Shown here: piece after piece, positions 34,087 through 45,690 of the stretch | Layout of the letters: each line of letters begins with the position of its first letter | Position numbering within the stretch: the first letter of the stretch is position 1 | Notes under the pieces: model-generated | The model's input: the letters and a program-made list of their open reading frames with translations, nothing else | What the model was told of the DNA's origin: nothing | The model's database searches: none | Assembly: GCA_949128115.1 (NCBI GenBank) | Contig: OX421962.1 | Coordinates: 40,447,745-40,511,744, forward strand | DNA length: 64,000 bases | Source of the DNA: Anaspis maculata | Lineage: Eukaryota; Arthropoda; Insecta; Coleoptera; Scraptiidae | Direction: 5' to 3' | Position numbers and translations under genes: made by a program

Positions 34087-35983
34087 GGGTGTTTTTTTAG
34101 AGGTATAGAACTTCAATCAGCGATAGCGTTGGTCTTGGGAAGATTTTGCCGTCATTTTTTCATCTAAATTTCCATTAAGGCTTGCCATTTGATCATGCAC
34201 ATGCACAATTGCACAACTCCAGACAGTTTTTCAAAAATGATCATAAAACTTGGTTTTTTATACGGAATTTTCGTGCTTTTTGTGGATTTTTTTTTCTAAT
34301 TTCCAATATTAACATTTATTATGTACAATTTTACAATATTAACAAATAATTTTACATTTTTACAATAAACTCAACTAAACAAGCCAAAAAATTTCATCTA
34401 AATTTCTACTAAAATTAACCGTGCCCAATACCGAACTTGCATTACCACGTTGAATTTCGATACCTAATTTTTGAAACAAAAATTCTGTTGATCTAGGTTC
34501 GTCTGTCACGTCGGTTAGTCTTTTCCCAATTTTTCTGATGATGGTTTTCGCAGAATCACCCCAGTTGCCAATCGTTTCAAAGCCAAGCGGGACGAAAATA
34601 TAGTTTGAGTTGAGGAAAAGGTATTTGGCGGCTTTTTCCGCCTCTGCTTGGTTTGCAGCTGACCCAGGAGACCGACTCGTATGGACAATGTGGGATGGTG
34701 CGAGTGTGTCCACGCATGTCGCGTCCCATACCAGTAGCTTTCCAGTACTCCAAGCATGAAGAGTCATTCCATCTGGGCGTTTTGCGTCTGTTGGAGAAAG
34801 ACCCGATGGCTCAAGAATAGCAGGACAACCAGCAGTGGTCAGGCTACGTTAAATAATATCATTCAACCCGCTGTGGCGTCTGCAACGACCTGCGCTAAAG
34901 CGACAGCTGAGACCATGAGTTCCAGACTCGTCCACTTCAAAACCACAGAGGCATTTATGTGGGTGACACATCGAACATGAAAGGCGGAGGGCTATAGCTA
35001 TTCTCAGTGTAGACCGATCGAGCAGATTACCAGTAGAAGAGCTTGGAAGGGCGTTAAGCCATGCGCTAGATTCTACAGAAGCGGCAGCTAGCAGGGTCGC
35101 AGTTTTTTTTGCGTCGGATTTTAAGTCGGAAAGTAGAATGCCAAATTCGGTAGCACACATTATGTCATCCCATGTCTTTTGAAAACCACGACGAGATGGG
35201 CATGGAATGGGACATCTGGTTAGACTTTGCCAAAGTTGGGTAGGCGTTTCGAGTTGAGGTAGCGTAGATAGCGGGGAAACATGGAGAATTTCGGCAATAA
35301 GAGGAAGAGCGGCACTGATAGAAGCCAAATTGGCTGAAATTGATAAGAGTTCCGCACGTCTAATGCCAAGACCACCCCAACGAGGTGGAAGAGAAGCCTG
35401 TCGCCATGAATTATTATCAACAATTAGTGAATTCGTTATTGTTTGTAAAGCGGTTTGCTGTATGACATCAAATCTTCGCAGGGCATCTGGTTCTTTCCAG
35501 GTCGGTGATGTTCGTAGGACATAGGTAATTTTGGCAACGCTGAAGCAATGTGCGACAGCAGATAAAGTGTCTGGTGAGGCTCTAAACATGAAAGTCGTGA
35601 AATCATTCTATTCAAATCCTCAGATTTCTTACCAATTACCGGCCGATGAGATTTTGTATTTCAACTTCCTTAGACTTCTTCCATTTGGAGCTTGTGAAGT
35701 CTCTGGCTTTCCTGAATGAGTCCCGAACTGTCCAGGGTCTTGGGGACAATATCGTTGGCCGTATTAGTTAGATAGAGCCTGATCCTTGCCAAGAAGCTGC
35801 CCGAAATTGAACCTATCTAAATTGGAATTCAAAATAATAATTTCGAGCTGCCGTGCGATTGTGCGTGAGTATGAGCAAATAACAAGCCTTTATGAGTATT
35901 TATATGAAAAAATGACGGCAAAATCTTCCCAAGCACCAACGCTATCGCTGATTGAAGTTCTATACCTCTAAAAAAATCACCAT
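34087..35983. mobile_element. foldback arms enclosing a LINE
   Basis: GTTTTTTTAGAGGTATAGAA at about 34092 pairs with TTCTATACCTCTAAAAAAAT near 35957; the arms match for about 110-140 bp (CAATCAGCGATAGCGTTGG, GATTTTGCCGTCATTTTTTC). The LINE end lies between them, so the TIR element was probably hit by the LINE or carried it. Confidence 0.65.
34366..35600 (-). pseudogene. 5'-truncated non-LTR retrotransposon: C-terminal region with zinc-finger and PD-D nuclease-like motifs
   Basis: One minus-strand frame runs from about 35600 to the stop at 34375 and is broken by a single in-frame TAA at 34846-34848. The upstream part (246 codons) has the thumb and linker region (AKITYVLRTSPTW, WRQASLPPRWGGLGIRRAEL). 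A Cys/His cluster follows (CSMCHPHKCLCGF..GTHGLSC, then GRCRRHSGLND). After the stop come KRPDGMTLHAW and LLVWDATCVDTLAPSH, which resemble the PD...D core of a restriction-like endonuclease as in R2/NeSL-type elements, then EIQRGNASSVLGT near the end. The RT active site is absent. The tail region is AT-rich. Nuclease identity is inferred from the motif and position. Confidence 0.75.
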
Positions 35984-36693
35984 TTAGAACTGTTTCATTA
36001 CCTTGGATTTCTGAAAATTAATCTGGGCCCCTCACAAAGTTACAATACCGCTTTGAATTGGGGTCGTTGGTAAAGTACTGTACATGACACGAGTAGTGTA
36101 CATGAAGTACATAAACTGTAAAATCCATATACAGCTTATATAAAAGTCTTTATTATCTTATGTATCAACACAACAAACACGTAAAAGCAATTACGTACTC
36201 GGGGAGTACTGCACTCGCTCGCTACGCTCGCTCGTGTGCAACTTTTCCCTGCGTGCGTAATATGCTACTTACTACTCTTGTTATGTAATGTACCATATAA
36301 TAAGCCACTTGTCGTATTTAATTCGATCATGTAACAAACAAAACGATTTGTAAATAAGATCTCAAGGTTTGTACTACACTCTTTCTCAGTATCGCTTACT
36401 TAGTTTATCTCAGTGTAACGCGCTTCTGCAACACCGCTCATTTGCTTTTCTAAAGAGTACAGCAAGTGCGCCGCCGTCATATTCCGATCCTCAAGATTAT
36501 CCTGAACATGACTGGCTCAATGGCCCATGGAAATTAGGCCTAGCTTTTTGCGCGGGGTTTTAGTGATAACCCAGAACTTGACTGGGCCTTCTTATTGGTA
36601 AGTTTGACGTGTGCATTAAATGATCAGCAGAATTTTTCAATCGGACATATCGATAAACAAGGCTTCTAATGAATTTTGTAATCCAAAAAATAA
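35984..36693. other. no gene recognised
   Basis: Contains a CTCGCTCGCTACGCTCGCTC low-complexity stretch at about 36211-36235. No gene. Confidence 0.5.
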
Positions 36694-38489
36694 TTTTTAG
36701 GCGACCAACACACAAAAGCTTTCTTTACGTCCTTTTTGACGTCCCAAAAGTGTCCCTTATTTCCCTTTTCGGCCGCTGAACCTCATTTGTTTTACTTTGT
36801 TGGGAGGCTAATATCATCCTGCTTTTTTCACGTTACATGACTTTAGGCCGATTTAGCTGTTGAATATTTACATCACGAAGTAGTCGGCGGTATACCTGAT
36901 TAATAAAGAGCAATTAATCATTCAATGATGACACAAAATCAGATGTAATAATTTCATACATTTGAAATATACAGTTATTTTCTCCGTAAGGTTGGTGCCC
37001 ACTGTGGTGATTTCCGAGGTGATTTCAGTTGCAAGATTGCTACGCTACCACATCATTGGTCAATTCAATGCTACAATGTCAATGTGAATGCTGTCAAAGT
37101 CAAAGGCAATTTCATTATTCAACTTGTGATTTCAGCGGAAGCAAATCCAAAGTTGCCGCATTTGAGCTTAAGTTAGTGCCGGCGGGGTTTGAGAAAAATC
37201 GCTTTCATCACCCGATGAGTCGTTCATCATTGACTTGTCTAAACTATTGTCATTTCATAACTATCAAACAATTCAAACATCAGTATTTTGCTCAATTTTT
37301 TGTGATAGTCGCCTAAAAAATGTTATTTGCACCTCGGCCAAAAGGTTCTTCTTTGACCTCACCTGTTTTGCAGCCTCGGCTACAAAATTTCAGATTCGAC
37401 CAAAAAACATTATCTTTATGGCCGAATCTGAAATTTTGTAGCCGAGGCGTAGCCGAGGCTGCAAAACAGGTGAGGCCAAAGAAGAACCTTTTGGCCGAGA
37501 TGCACATGACATTTTTTAGGCGACTATCACAAAAAATTGAGCAAAATACTGATGTTTGAATTGTTTGATTTCTTACTCGCAATCACAAGAGTGCTTTTCT
37601 TTATAAAACATAGTTACCTGTGACATTAGAAAACAAAATTTGTAGGTGTATTATTATGACAGTAGGAAGTTTAGACAAGTCAATGATGAACGAGGTATAG
37701 TGAAAGCGATTTTTCTCAAACCCCGCTGGCACCACATAGGCTGAAGCTCAAATGCGGCAGCTTTGGATTAGCTTCCGCTGAAATTACAAGCTGTATAGGT
37801 ACTTACCTGCAGCAGTATAAACATTTTGTGATGAGGTGGTGCCTGTAAAACAAGGCAAAAATCTGGACAGGGTCTGTTTCTCTGGCCTACATTTTGGGAA
37901 AATCACAATCGTGCAAGTCATCAACGTTGGTGGTCTATTTATTCCATGGTGAGGGCTGCGGTATACATCGAAATCCAACAGACACGCGAGTTTCGGACCT
38001 AGTTGGGCCAATTTTCACGACAATAAGCATAGCATAACCCATAACCAACAAAACAAAATAATGAAATTGCCTTTGACTTTGACAGCATTCACATGAATTG
38101 ACCAATGATGAGTAGCGTAGCAATCTTGCAACTGAAATCACCTCGGAAATCATTGCAGTGGCACCAACCTTACGGAGAAAATAACTGTATTTTCAAATTT
38201 ATGTAATTATTACATCTGATTTTGCGCCATCATTGAATGATTAATTGCTCTTTATTAATCAGGTATACCGCCGACTATACTTCGTGATGTGAATATTCAA
38301 CAGCTAAATCGATCTAAAATCATGTAACGTGAAAAAAGCAGAATGACATTAGCGTCCCAACAAAGTAGAACAACTGAGGTTTAGCGGCCGAAAAGGGAAA
38401 TATTGACATTAGCGTACAAAAAAAAGACACTTTTGGGACGTCAAAAAGAACGTATAAAAGAAAGCTTTTGTGTGTTGGTCGCCTAAAAA
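36694..38489. mobile_element. 1.8 kb foldback, ends TTTTTAGGCGACCAACACAC
   Basis: The outer arms pair from TTAGGCGACCAACACACAAA at 36697 to TTTGTGTGTTGGTCGCCTAA at 38486, with strongly matching internal blocks (GGCAATTTCATTAT, GTCAATTCA). The right arm has an extra ~260 bp at about 37791-38055 that the left arm lacks. An inner hairpin element (37265-37567) occupies the centre. Non-coding. Confidence 0.8.
37265..37567. mobile_element. 303 bp hairpin element at the foldback centre
   Basis: CAAACAATTCAAACATCAGT is mirrored by ACTGATGTTTGAATTGTTTG, and the arms are almost perfectly complementary for about 140 bp (TTTTGCAGCCTCGGCTACAA). The loop is about 30 bp. A transcript would form a long double-stranded hairpin. 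Confidence 0.85.
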
Positions 38490-38736
38490 GTACTATTTTG
38501 CAAGAAACGTATTTATGGATGCTCACTGCTCGGGTGACAGTGAGACCACAGTTGACTGAGGTGGCAATGGTGACATGAAAGGATTTTTTCCAACAAGCAC
38601 CGAAATGAGATGTCAGAATAAAAAAAATCTGTTATCACACCATACCACTTCTTACAGTTATGCCATACTACCTTCGGTCTACATTGAGCACAATCTTATA
38701 AAACGCCTCTAAATCACCGTTTCAATTTATATAAGG

Positions 38737-39201
38737 GTGCCGCATTGGCGGCGACAGTGCAAAAATCTCATAAAGCTGACTATACCGAACCGTCAAATAA
38801 ATTTCGTGTGTGCAGTGCCGCGCAAAAATAAAAAGGCGGATAACACGCGAAACTCACTTGCGCCTTCATATGGGAAAGGCGTCGTCGCCTGCACTTTGAC
38901 TAAAATTCAGCAACACTCCTTCAGGCTAGTGCACTTTTCATCCTCGTTACCAGGACTGCACCATCGCAGCGCGCTCGCAGAGTTTGAAAACGCCGTGATC
39001 GTAACTGAAGTAGTACCTATATTTTACAACGAGCAAGGAATGATGACACACTTATTCACTTCCATTGCAAATCATGCGAATGAAGAAATTGACATTCCAT
39101 TAGAGTTGTACGTGAATGTACACAATGCTCTTCATAAGACTAAGTATAGCTACCTCGATAGCTACCTACCGGAATTTGAGTACCTATATGGACCGTTTTA
39201 A
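38737..39201 (+). CDS. hypothetical ORF, 154 aa, function unknown
   Basis: The longest plus-strand frame not explained by a repeat. It starts MPHWRRQCKN and ends YLPEFEYLYGPF. The C-terminal half has balanced composition (VIVTEVVPIFYNEQG, NHANEEIDIPLELYV) unlike most chance frames here. I recognise no domain, signal peptide or membrane segment. TATATAAG ends about 5 bp before the ATG, too close to act as its TATA box with this start. A different frame (39116-39421) overlaps its end, so a frameshifted longer product is conceivable. It could be a decayed element or an exon of an unseen gene. Low certainty. Confidence 0.25.
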   Translation: MPHWRRQCKNLIKLTIPNRQINFVCAVPRKNKKADNTRNSLAPSYGKGVVACTLTKIQQHSFRLVHFSSSLPGLHHRSALAEFENAVIVTEVVPIFYNEQGMMTHLFTSIANHANEEIDIPLELYVNVHNALHKTKYSYLDSYLPEFEYLYGPF

Positions 39202-39742
39202 TAAGTCGAACAAAATGCAATGCATTCTGGGATGGGAATATTGGTGCAGTCCATCATCGGCCGGTAAAGACTGCGTCAAGTTGACACGGACAGAAAATGG
39301 TTGTACGATCGTTTGGGGTTCGCCTTTGATAACGTTGCTCAAATTGCTTAACACGTTCACGTGCTTTATTTTTTCCACGCTGGTTTGTGCTTCTACTTTC
39401 CGCTTAGGTATGCCTGCTTAATAAGCATAAGCATAAGCATAAGCAGTGCTTATGACACAATCATGTTCTCACGAGACCAGAGATAGAGATAGAGAGGTGG
39501 CTGGTGGCTGAAAAACACTCATAAAAGAACACTACATTTTCCAACGCAAATGTAGTTGTATGTCTTACACAACCTATGATTTTGCTGCTCGATTTTAACA
39601 AGACACTTTTAAAGGAAAACGTATTATTACCTAGATATCCTTGTAGATCAAACAAAACAATTGGCAATTGTTTGACTTTTTCAAGCACGTGCGTTGTCAA
39701 CCTGGCAATTGAATTCTATATCAATCTATCAAATCCCCAACT
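39202..39742. other. no gene recognised
   Basis: Contains the hexamer microsatellite at 39421-39444. Otherwise unassigned. Confidence 0.45.
39421..39444. repeat. (ATAAGC)n microsatellite
   Basis: About four hexamers. Confidence 0.85.
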
Positions 39743-39983
39743 ATCCGCACTGGGCCAGATGGACTTTTTCACGCGTTTCTTAGTACTGGGGCATCTACTA
39801 TCGTGCGGTGATGCCCCAGGAAAAGGGATGAAACGAGAAAGCCATCGAAACAAAACCCCACTGATTAATCCCCACTGTTCCAGAAAATAACTTCGTTGTT
39901 ATCGTCAATACTGTTATCGTTACTGAAAAACCCCCACAGAAAAAGCTGCCAATAACCTAGTAGTTGATGCAGGGCAAAAAAAA
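39743..39983 (+). mobile_element. SINE S1, 5'-truncated copy
   Basis: Matches the body of the complete SINE at 55121-55420 (GGCCAGATGGACTTTTTCAC, GGTGATGCCCC, TTATCGTTACTGAAAAACCC) and ends in A9. The tRNA-like head is missing. Flanks ATCCCCAACT (39733-39742) and ATCACCAACT (39984-39993) look like a slightly decayed target duplication. Confidence 0.8.
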
Positions 39984-40147
39984 ATCACCAACTCCCGCCA
40001 ACTGGAGCCTGAACCATGGCAACGTCTTTACTGTACCGACCGATGATTGACTGACCCATATTTCCATAATGCACTTATCAAAACGGTCCATAGGCTATAC
40101 TGATAAATGACCAAATGTGCATGGCAATTATCTGAACTTGTCAATAT

Positions 40148-40648
40148 TGTTACGAATTTCGCGTACGAATATAATTGAGACGATCGTTTTAAAACACACA
40201 CTGTTTATCTCTACGTACTACAATAAATACACGCCAACAATTATCTACTTGAAATTATCGCTGTGATTACTAATCACTTGTTTCGCACTCGTTCACTTCC
40301 AAATTCAATACTGACTGTCGCATTGTGGACGGTGCTTTTTTATGCCTCCGATTAGCGTTCCCGAGCTTTCTATCATCTTCCAGCAATTTCCATAGTGGCC
40401 CGGCATATGCGGTTTCTAGACCACTCCTGAATAATCACACACATTACCTGTATAATTCTGCCGTGCTCTAGAACCGGCGCCTCCGCCAAAATGGACAGAT
40501 GTGTCTCGATCGAGCGATGGAGTTTCCATGTATTTCAATGCCATAGAAATGTCCAGAGCTCCGCAAATTTGTACATTGCGGTTGTGGAAGAGTCCAGAAA
40601 GATCGCGTGTTTACCATACCAGTATGCACGGGATCGCCGCTCGTAGCA
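40148..40648 (-). mobile_element. solo LTR, family L, minus orientation
   Basis: 501 bp bounded by TG and CA, flanked by a perfect 4 bp duplication ATAT (40144-40147, 40649-40652). On the minus strand it begins TGCTACGAGCGGCGATCC, has a TATA-like GCATAAAAAAGC near 40335, and ends ATTCGTAACA. The sequence at 52152-52584 is a diverged plus-strand relative. The short duplication and LTR length fit Ty3/gypsy elements. No internal region remains, as expected after LTR-LTR recombination. Confidence 0.7.
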
Positions 40649-40954
40649 ATATTTATTGGGTTATAGGGGCCTTGTCCTGAGCAATCATTTCAGGGACATG
40701 CGCTAAATTTTAGGCGGGCTTTTTGAAAAAACCGGACAAAAGCTTTTGAATCTTACTCTAATGCACCTGTAATGTAATATAACGCGGTAGATTTCCAAGG
40801 CTAGTCTATTTTTGAGACAAAATATGCTATAATATTTCATCTGTGGAGAAATTTTGTTAATGACAAATCTGCGTAAATGCATCAGTTTGTCGGGTTATTT
40901 TTAATATCCCGCCATTACTTGCACCTCGCACATGTGCAGTATGGCCAAAATGCC
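40649..40954. other. no gene recognised
   Basis: AT-rich. Nothing supportable. Confidence 0.5.
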
Positions 40955-41093
40955 CTATTCTGTAAGGACGATGTATAGATGTAAGCGCTGTATCGCTGTA
41001 AGATGACACCATGTGACAATGGAAAACATTATTATTTCTGGCATTTTACAGCGATGTAGCGCTTACATCGATGTATCTTTTTTTACAGAATAG
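40955..41093. mobile_element. 139 bp hairpin MITE
   Basis: CTATTCTGTAA at the left pairs with TTACAGAATAG at the right, and GATGTAAGCGCTGTATCGCT pairs with AGCGATGTAGCGCTTACATC. Non-coding. Confidence 0.75.
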
Positions 41094-42944
41094 CACCATT
41101 ACTTGCTCTAACTTCGCAAGTTTTTAGCAATCGACTTTAAGGCAAAGATAGTTGACAAAAAGCTGCCAATTTTCATGCTGAATTATGTGGAACAATGTTG
41201 CCCATGTGTATTTCTATCACAAAAGTAAATTTTGTCCGCTGTTTCCCGTAAAGAGAGTGTGAACCGTTCTCAGTGTATAACTGGTTGCCAGAGCCTCTTG
41301 AGCCGCCGGTCGGACTAAAAGTGACCATAAAGCCCATGGGTCATGAATGCCCCTTGTTATAGTGTTGCTATATGCTATACCTCCGTCGCTACCGATAACG
41401 TGCTTTATAGGTCAAGTTATTAATTTATGCATTTCTATTAGCGTATCAATAACTTATGAAGAAGCAAATTTTGAGAGGGACATTTCGTAGGTAGATGATG
41501 ACGTAGCTTGATGTCGATATTAATCAAGGCATCAAGAACGTTATGAGTATAATCACGACCCAGGTCGACAGCCCGTTATTGTCCAGAGGGCCGGAGACGT
41601 GCTCACAATGCCCGTGGTGCCTTCAAAATTTTACGTCATACTTGCATAGGTCGTAACAATGAAGTAATCTGACGACTCATCTTTTCGCGACACCAACAGC
41701 GGCCGTGAACGTCGTCTCTGTGCGAGAAAGGCACAGCGAGAGAGACAGGCAACGAGCTTTGCGCTTTGCTAGAATCACCGCTTGATTATTTTCAAAAATT
41801 ATACTTTTCAGCGCATTTTTGGCAGAAAATCCGCTATTAGTCCGTCTGTCTGTCTGTCTTGTAGTTGAATTCCTCATGAACGAAAAGTCGTGGCGCTATC
41901 GTTTTTTTTTTGCAAATAATAGCTGATTTTCCGCGGATGGGAATAGGTAAAAAGAAATTGGTTAGGGCACGTGATTGCAAAATAAGAAAATTATGTTTAA
42001 AAATTGGGTGTAAACTTCGGAATCAAGAAAATTTGCGAACCGTTACAGATATATGCATACATCCAGCGAAATGAAATATGAAGAAAGAAATGGAGCAATT
42101 TTTAGTTGAAGAATCATTTTGATTCCTTTATTGCTATGAAAGATGCAATTTTTTTGTCAGCTATTGTTGAACGAGTGCGTATTTAAAACTGCGGGGTAAA
42201 CTCCACAATCGAGGTAGGTACGTCACGAATCATCACAGCTGAATGCATACATCCAGCTAATGAAATATAGCAAATATGAGTACAACAAGAAATGAGGAAA
42301 ATTTCCGAAAGGAAGACTTATTTTGATTGCTCTTCTCCCAAGGAAGGATATCATTATTATCTTTGTGCGGTGAATCTACACGGACAGGGAGCCTTGGCTG
42401 GCCGCCGCGCCGCGCTGGTAAGTTTGCGAACAATGACGCTTCGCCGTAGCACAGACGCCGTAGGTAAAAGCAACCAGTACTCAGTTGCTTTATTTATTCC
42501 ATTTTAGAAAAGTGATTATTGAAGAATTCTTTAGACAATCATAATGATAAATTGTTGTAGTGTTTTTAAGTACGATTTTTCTCGTTGGAAATCCGCCATT
42601 AGCCACGGTTTGCAGTCAGTCTCTCTGTCCGTCTTGTATTCAAACTCCTCCTAAATAAAAAGTCGTATCGGTTTTTTGCTGATGATTTCTGTTCTTCTGC
42701 GGATGGGAATAGGCATAAAAAATGGTCGCGCGACTGATAAATTTTCTTTTGTGAAACATTATATGCGTTTGTTGTTTTTCTACTTTCAATTTTTTTTTCA
42801 AGTTTTTTCTATAACTTGTTTTTTGAGATTCTTCAGTGCTTTGGCTTCATTTACTTCGCAGGTTGTCAGGTTAGAGGGCATTGTTTGTTGAATAACGTTG
42901 CCTTATATCGGTGACCGGACAATTCTTCGCTGGAAACTTTGGAG
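41094..42944. repeat. weakly repeated region, no gene
   Basis: Two diverged blocks share the order ATCCGC.ATTAG, GTCTGTCTGTC, CTCCT.A..AAAAGTCGT and GCGGATGGGAATAGG (41830-41950 and 42590-42715). A second pair shares GAATGCATACATCCAGC (near 42050 and 42240). An old direct duplication seems likely. Open frames lack motifs. Confidence 0.45.
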
Positions 42945-45690
42945 CTCTAATGAGGCCCAGTGTGAGTGTGATTGATGTTCAGAGCCCTATCCCCCACTGA
43001 GTTTTCACGTAGCGTTTCAAGCCTTGCTGAGCCCTCTTGTCTCTATAAGTATCGTTTGGGATCTTGATGAACCCCCTTGGGTATCTTGAAGTGCTCTGGA
43101 GATTTGTTTCGCCCTTATGCCTTGGACGGTTCCTCAGAGCCCTATTAGGCCCCCTTGTCTTCATGTCGCATTTGTAGCCCTTCTGAGCTCCTTTGTACCT
43201 TGCATTGGTTTTCAAAGCTCCATAGTTAGCTCCTGTGTGTCTTTTTGTGTTGATCGAAATCCTACTGGCCTCCCTTGTGTCTCCAAGTATTATCTGGAGT
43301 CCTAGTGAGCCCCGTCAGGTTTTTTTTTGCGATTTTCAGAGCCCTATCTTCTCTCGTGTCTACATCAAAGTATTTCAGGCCCTGTTGAGCCCCCTGTTTT
43401 TGGAATCTTAGAAACCTCCTTTGTACTTTTTAGGTTTCTCAGAGCCCTATGTGGCCCCCTGGTGTCTTCATGTTGCATTTGTAGCCCTTTTGAGCCCCTT
43501 CCTACAATGTGTTAGTTTTCCAAGCTCCAGTCAAAGTTCTACGAGGCGCCCCCTTGTGTCATTTGAGACTTTCTCAGAGCCCTGTATTGTCCCCTGATGT
43601 CTTCATGTTGCATTTGTAGCTCTGCTGAGCTCCTTTCTACAATGTGTTAGATTTCCAAGCTCTAGTTAGCTCCCATTAGTCTTAATGTGTTGGTCAAAGT
43701 TCTACGGGAACCCCTTGTGTCCTCAAGTGTCATTTGGAGCCCAGTGAGCCCCGCCAGGCCTTCGTCCGATTTTTAGAGGCCTCTCCTCTCTTGTGTCTAC
43801 TTTGGAGCGTTTCAAGCCCTACTGAACTTCCTTGTATCTTCATGTATCGTTTAGAGCCCTATTGAGCCCCCTTGTGTCTTCAATTATCGTTTGCAGACCA
43901 GGTTTCCTCCTTCTGACTTCTCGATGTTTCTGGAATCTTAGAAAGCTCCTATGTGGCTCCATTAGGCTTCTCAGAGCCCTATGTGGCCCCCCTGTGTCTT
44001 TATGTTTCATTTCTAGCCCTGCTGAGCCCCTTTTTTCAATGTGTTAGTTTTCCAAGCTGTAGTTAGCTCCTGTTAGTCTTTATGTGTTAGTCAAAGTTAT
44101 ACGGAGCCCCCTCGTGTCCCCAAGTGTCATTTGGAGCACCAGTGAACCCCACCAGGCCTTCGTCCGATTTTCAGAGGCCTCTCCCCTCTTGTGTTTACAT
44201 TGAACGTTTCAAGCCCTGCTGAGCCCCCTTGTATCTTTAAGTACCGTTTGGAGCCCTATTGAGCCTCCTTGTGTCTTCAGTTATCGTTTGAAGACTAGGT
44301 GACCCCCTTCTGGTTTTTCGAAGTTTCTGGAATCTTAGAAAGCTCCTTTGTGCCTTATGAGGCTTCTCAGAGCCATACGTGGCCCCCTTGTGTCTTTATG
44401 TTTCATTTGTAGTCCTGCTGAGCCCCTTTCTACAATGTGTTAATTTTCCAAGCTCTAGTTAGCTCCTGTTAGTCTTAATGTGTTGGTCAAAATTCTACGG
44501 GGCCCCCTCGTGTCCCCAAGTGTCATTTAGAGCCCCAGTGAGCCCCACCAGGCCTTTGCCCGTTTTTTAGAGGCCTCCCCTCTCTTGTGCCTACATTGAA
44601 GCGTTTCAAGCTCTACTGAACCTCCTTGTAGCTTCAAGTATCGTTTGGAGCCCTATTGAGCCCCCTTGTGTCTTCAATTATCGTTTGCAGACCAGGTGAC
44701 CCCCTTCTGATTTCTCGAAGTTTCTGGAATCTTAGAAAGCACCGAGGAAAGCTCCTTTGTATCTCATTAGGTTTCTCAGAGCCCTATGCGGCCTCAGGTG
44801 TCTTTATGTTTTATTTTTAGCCCTGCTGAGCCCCTTTCCACATTGTGCTAATTTTCGAAGCTCTAGTTAGCCCATATGAGTCTTTCTAAAGTGTTGGTCG
44901 AAGTTCTACAGGGCTCCTCGAGTTCCTTTTGTGCCTCAAAGTGGCATTTGGAGCCCTAGTGAGCCCCGCCAGGCCTTCTTGCAATCATAAGAATCCTATC
45001 CTCTCTTGAATCTACATTGAAGCGGTTCAAACCCTGCTGAGCCCCCCCCCCCTATCTACAACTATCATTTGGAGCCCCGGTGACTCTCTTCTGACCTCTC
45101 GATATTTCTGGCATCTTAGAAAGCTCACTTGTGCTTTTTCAGGTTTCCCAGAGCCCTATCAGGCCCCCCTGTTCCTTCAAGATGTGTCATTTGTTGAGCC
45201 CCTTTTTAACGCGTCTTTGTTTCGGAGCTTTATAGTCAGCTCCTGTGTGTCTTCATGTGTTGATCAGAGCCCTATAGGCCCCCGTGTGCTTTTAAGTGTC
45301 ATTTGGAGCCCTAGTGAGCCCCATCAGTCCTTCTTGCGATATTCACAGCCCTATCCTCTCTTGGTCTACATTGTAGTGGTTTAGGCCCTGCTGAGTACGC
45401 TTAATTGTGTCTTCTTGTGTCGTTTGGAGCTCCATTCAGCCCCTCATGTCTTTTTCTGTTATTCGAAGCCCTATCTAGCCTTGTGTCTACATTGTGGCGA
45501 TTTGAACCCTGCTGACCTCCTTGTGTCTTGAAGTATCGTTGAGGGCCCTAGTGAGCCCTGCCAGGTCTTCTTGTGATATTCAGAGCCCTATCCTCCCTTG
45601 TGTCTACATTGTAGGATTCCAAGTCTTGCTGGGCCCACTTCTTGTGTCTTGAAGTGTCCTTTAGAGCCCCAATAAGCCCGGTCCGCGAAT
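42945..45690 (+). repeat. satellite C: GAGCCC(C)-type tandem array, ~40 bp units in ~400 bp higher-order repeats
   Basis: Units of about 40 bp follow the pattern GAGCCC...GAGCCCCCTTGTGTCTTCA...ATCGTTTG. A marker phrase near GTTAGTTTTCCAAGCT..AGTTAGCTCC appears at about 43646, 44042, 44450 and 44848, giving a higher-order period of roughly 400 bp. The plus strand is pyrimidine- and T-rich with regular CCCC blocks. Numerous open frames inside are periodic artefacts. The array ends near AATAAGCCCGGTCCGCG. Confidence 0.9.

Noticed and set aside
38720..38745. TATATAAG just before the ATG of the 154-codon frame as its TATA box
   Set aside because: The spacing to the ATG is only a few bases, so transcription would start downstream of it.
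42945..45690. Possible CRISPR-like regular repeat array
   Set aside because: Units are contiguous and degenerate with no unique spacers; it is a eukaryotic satellite.
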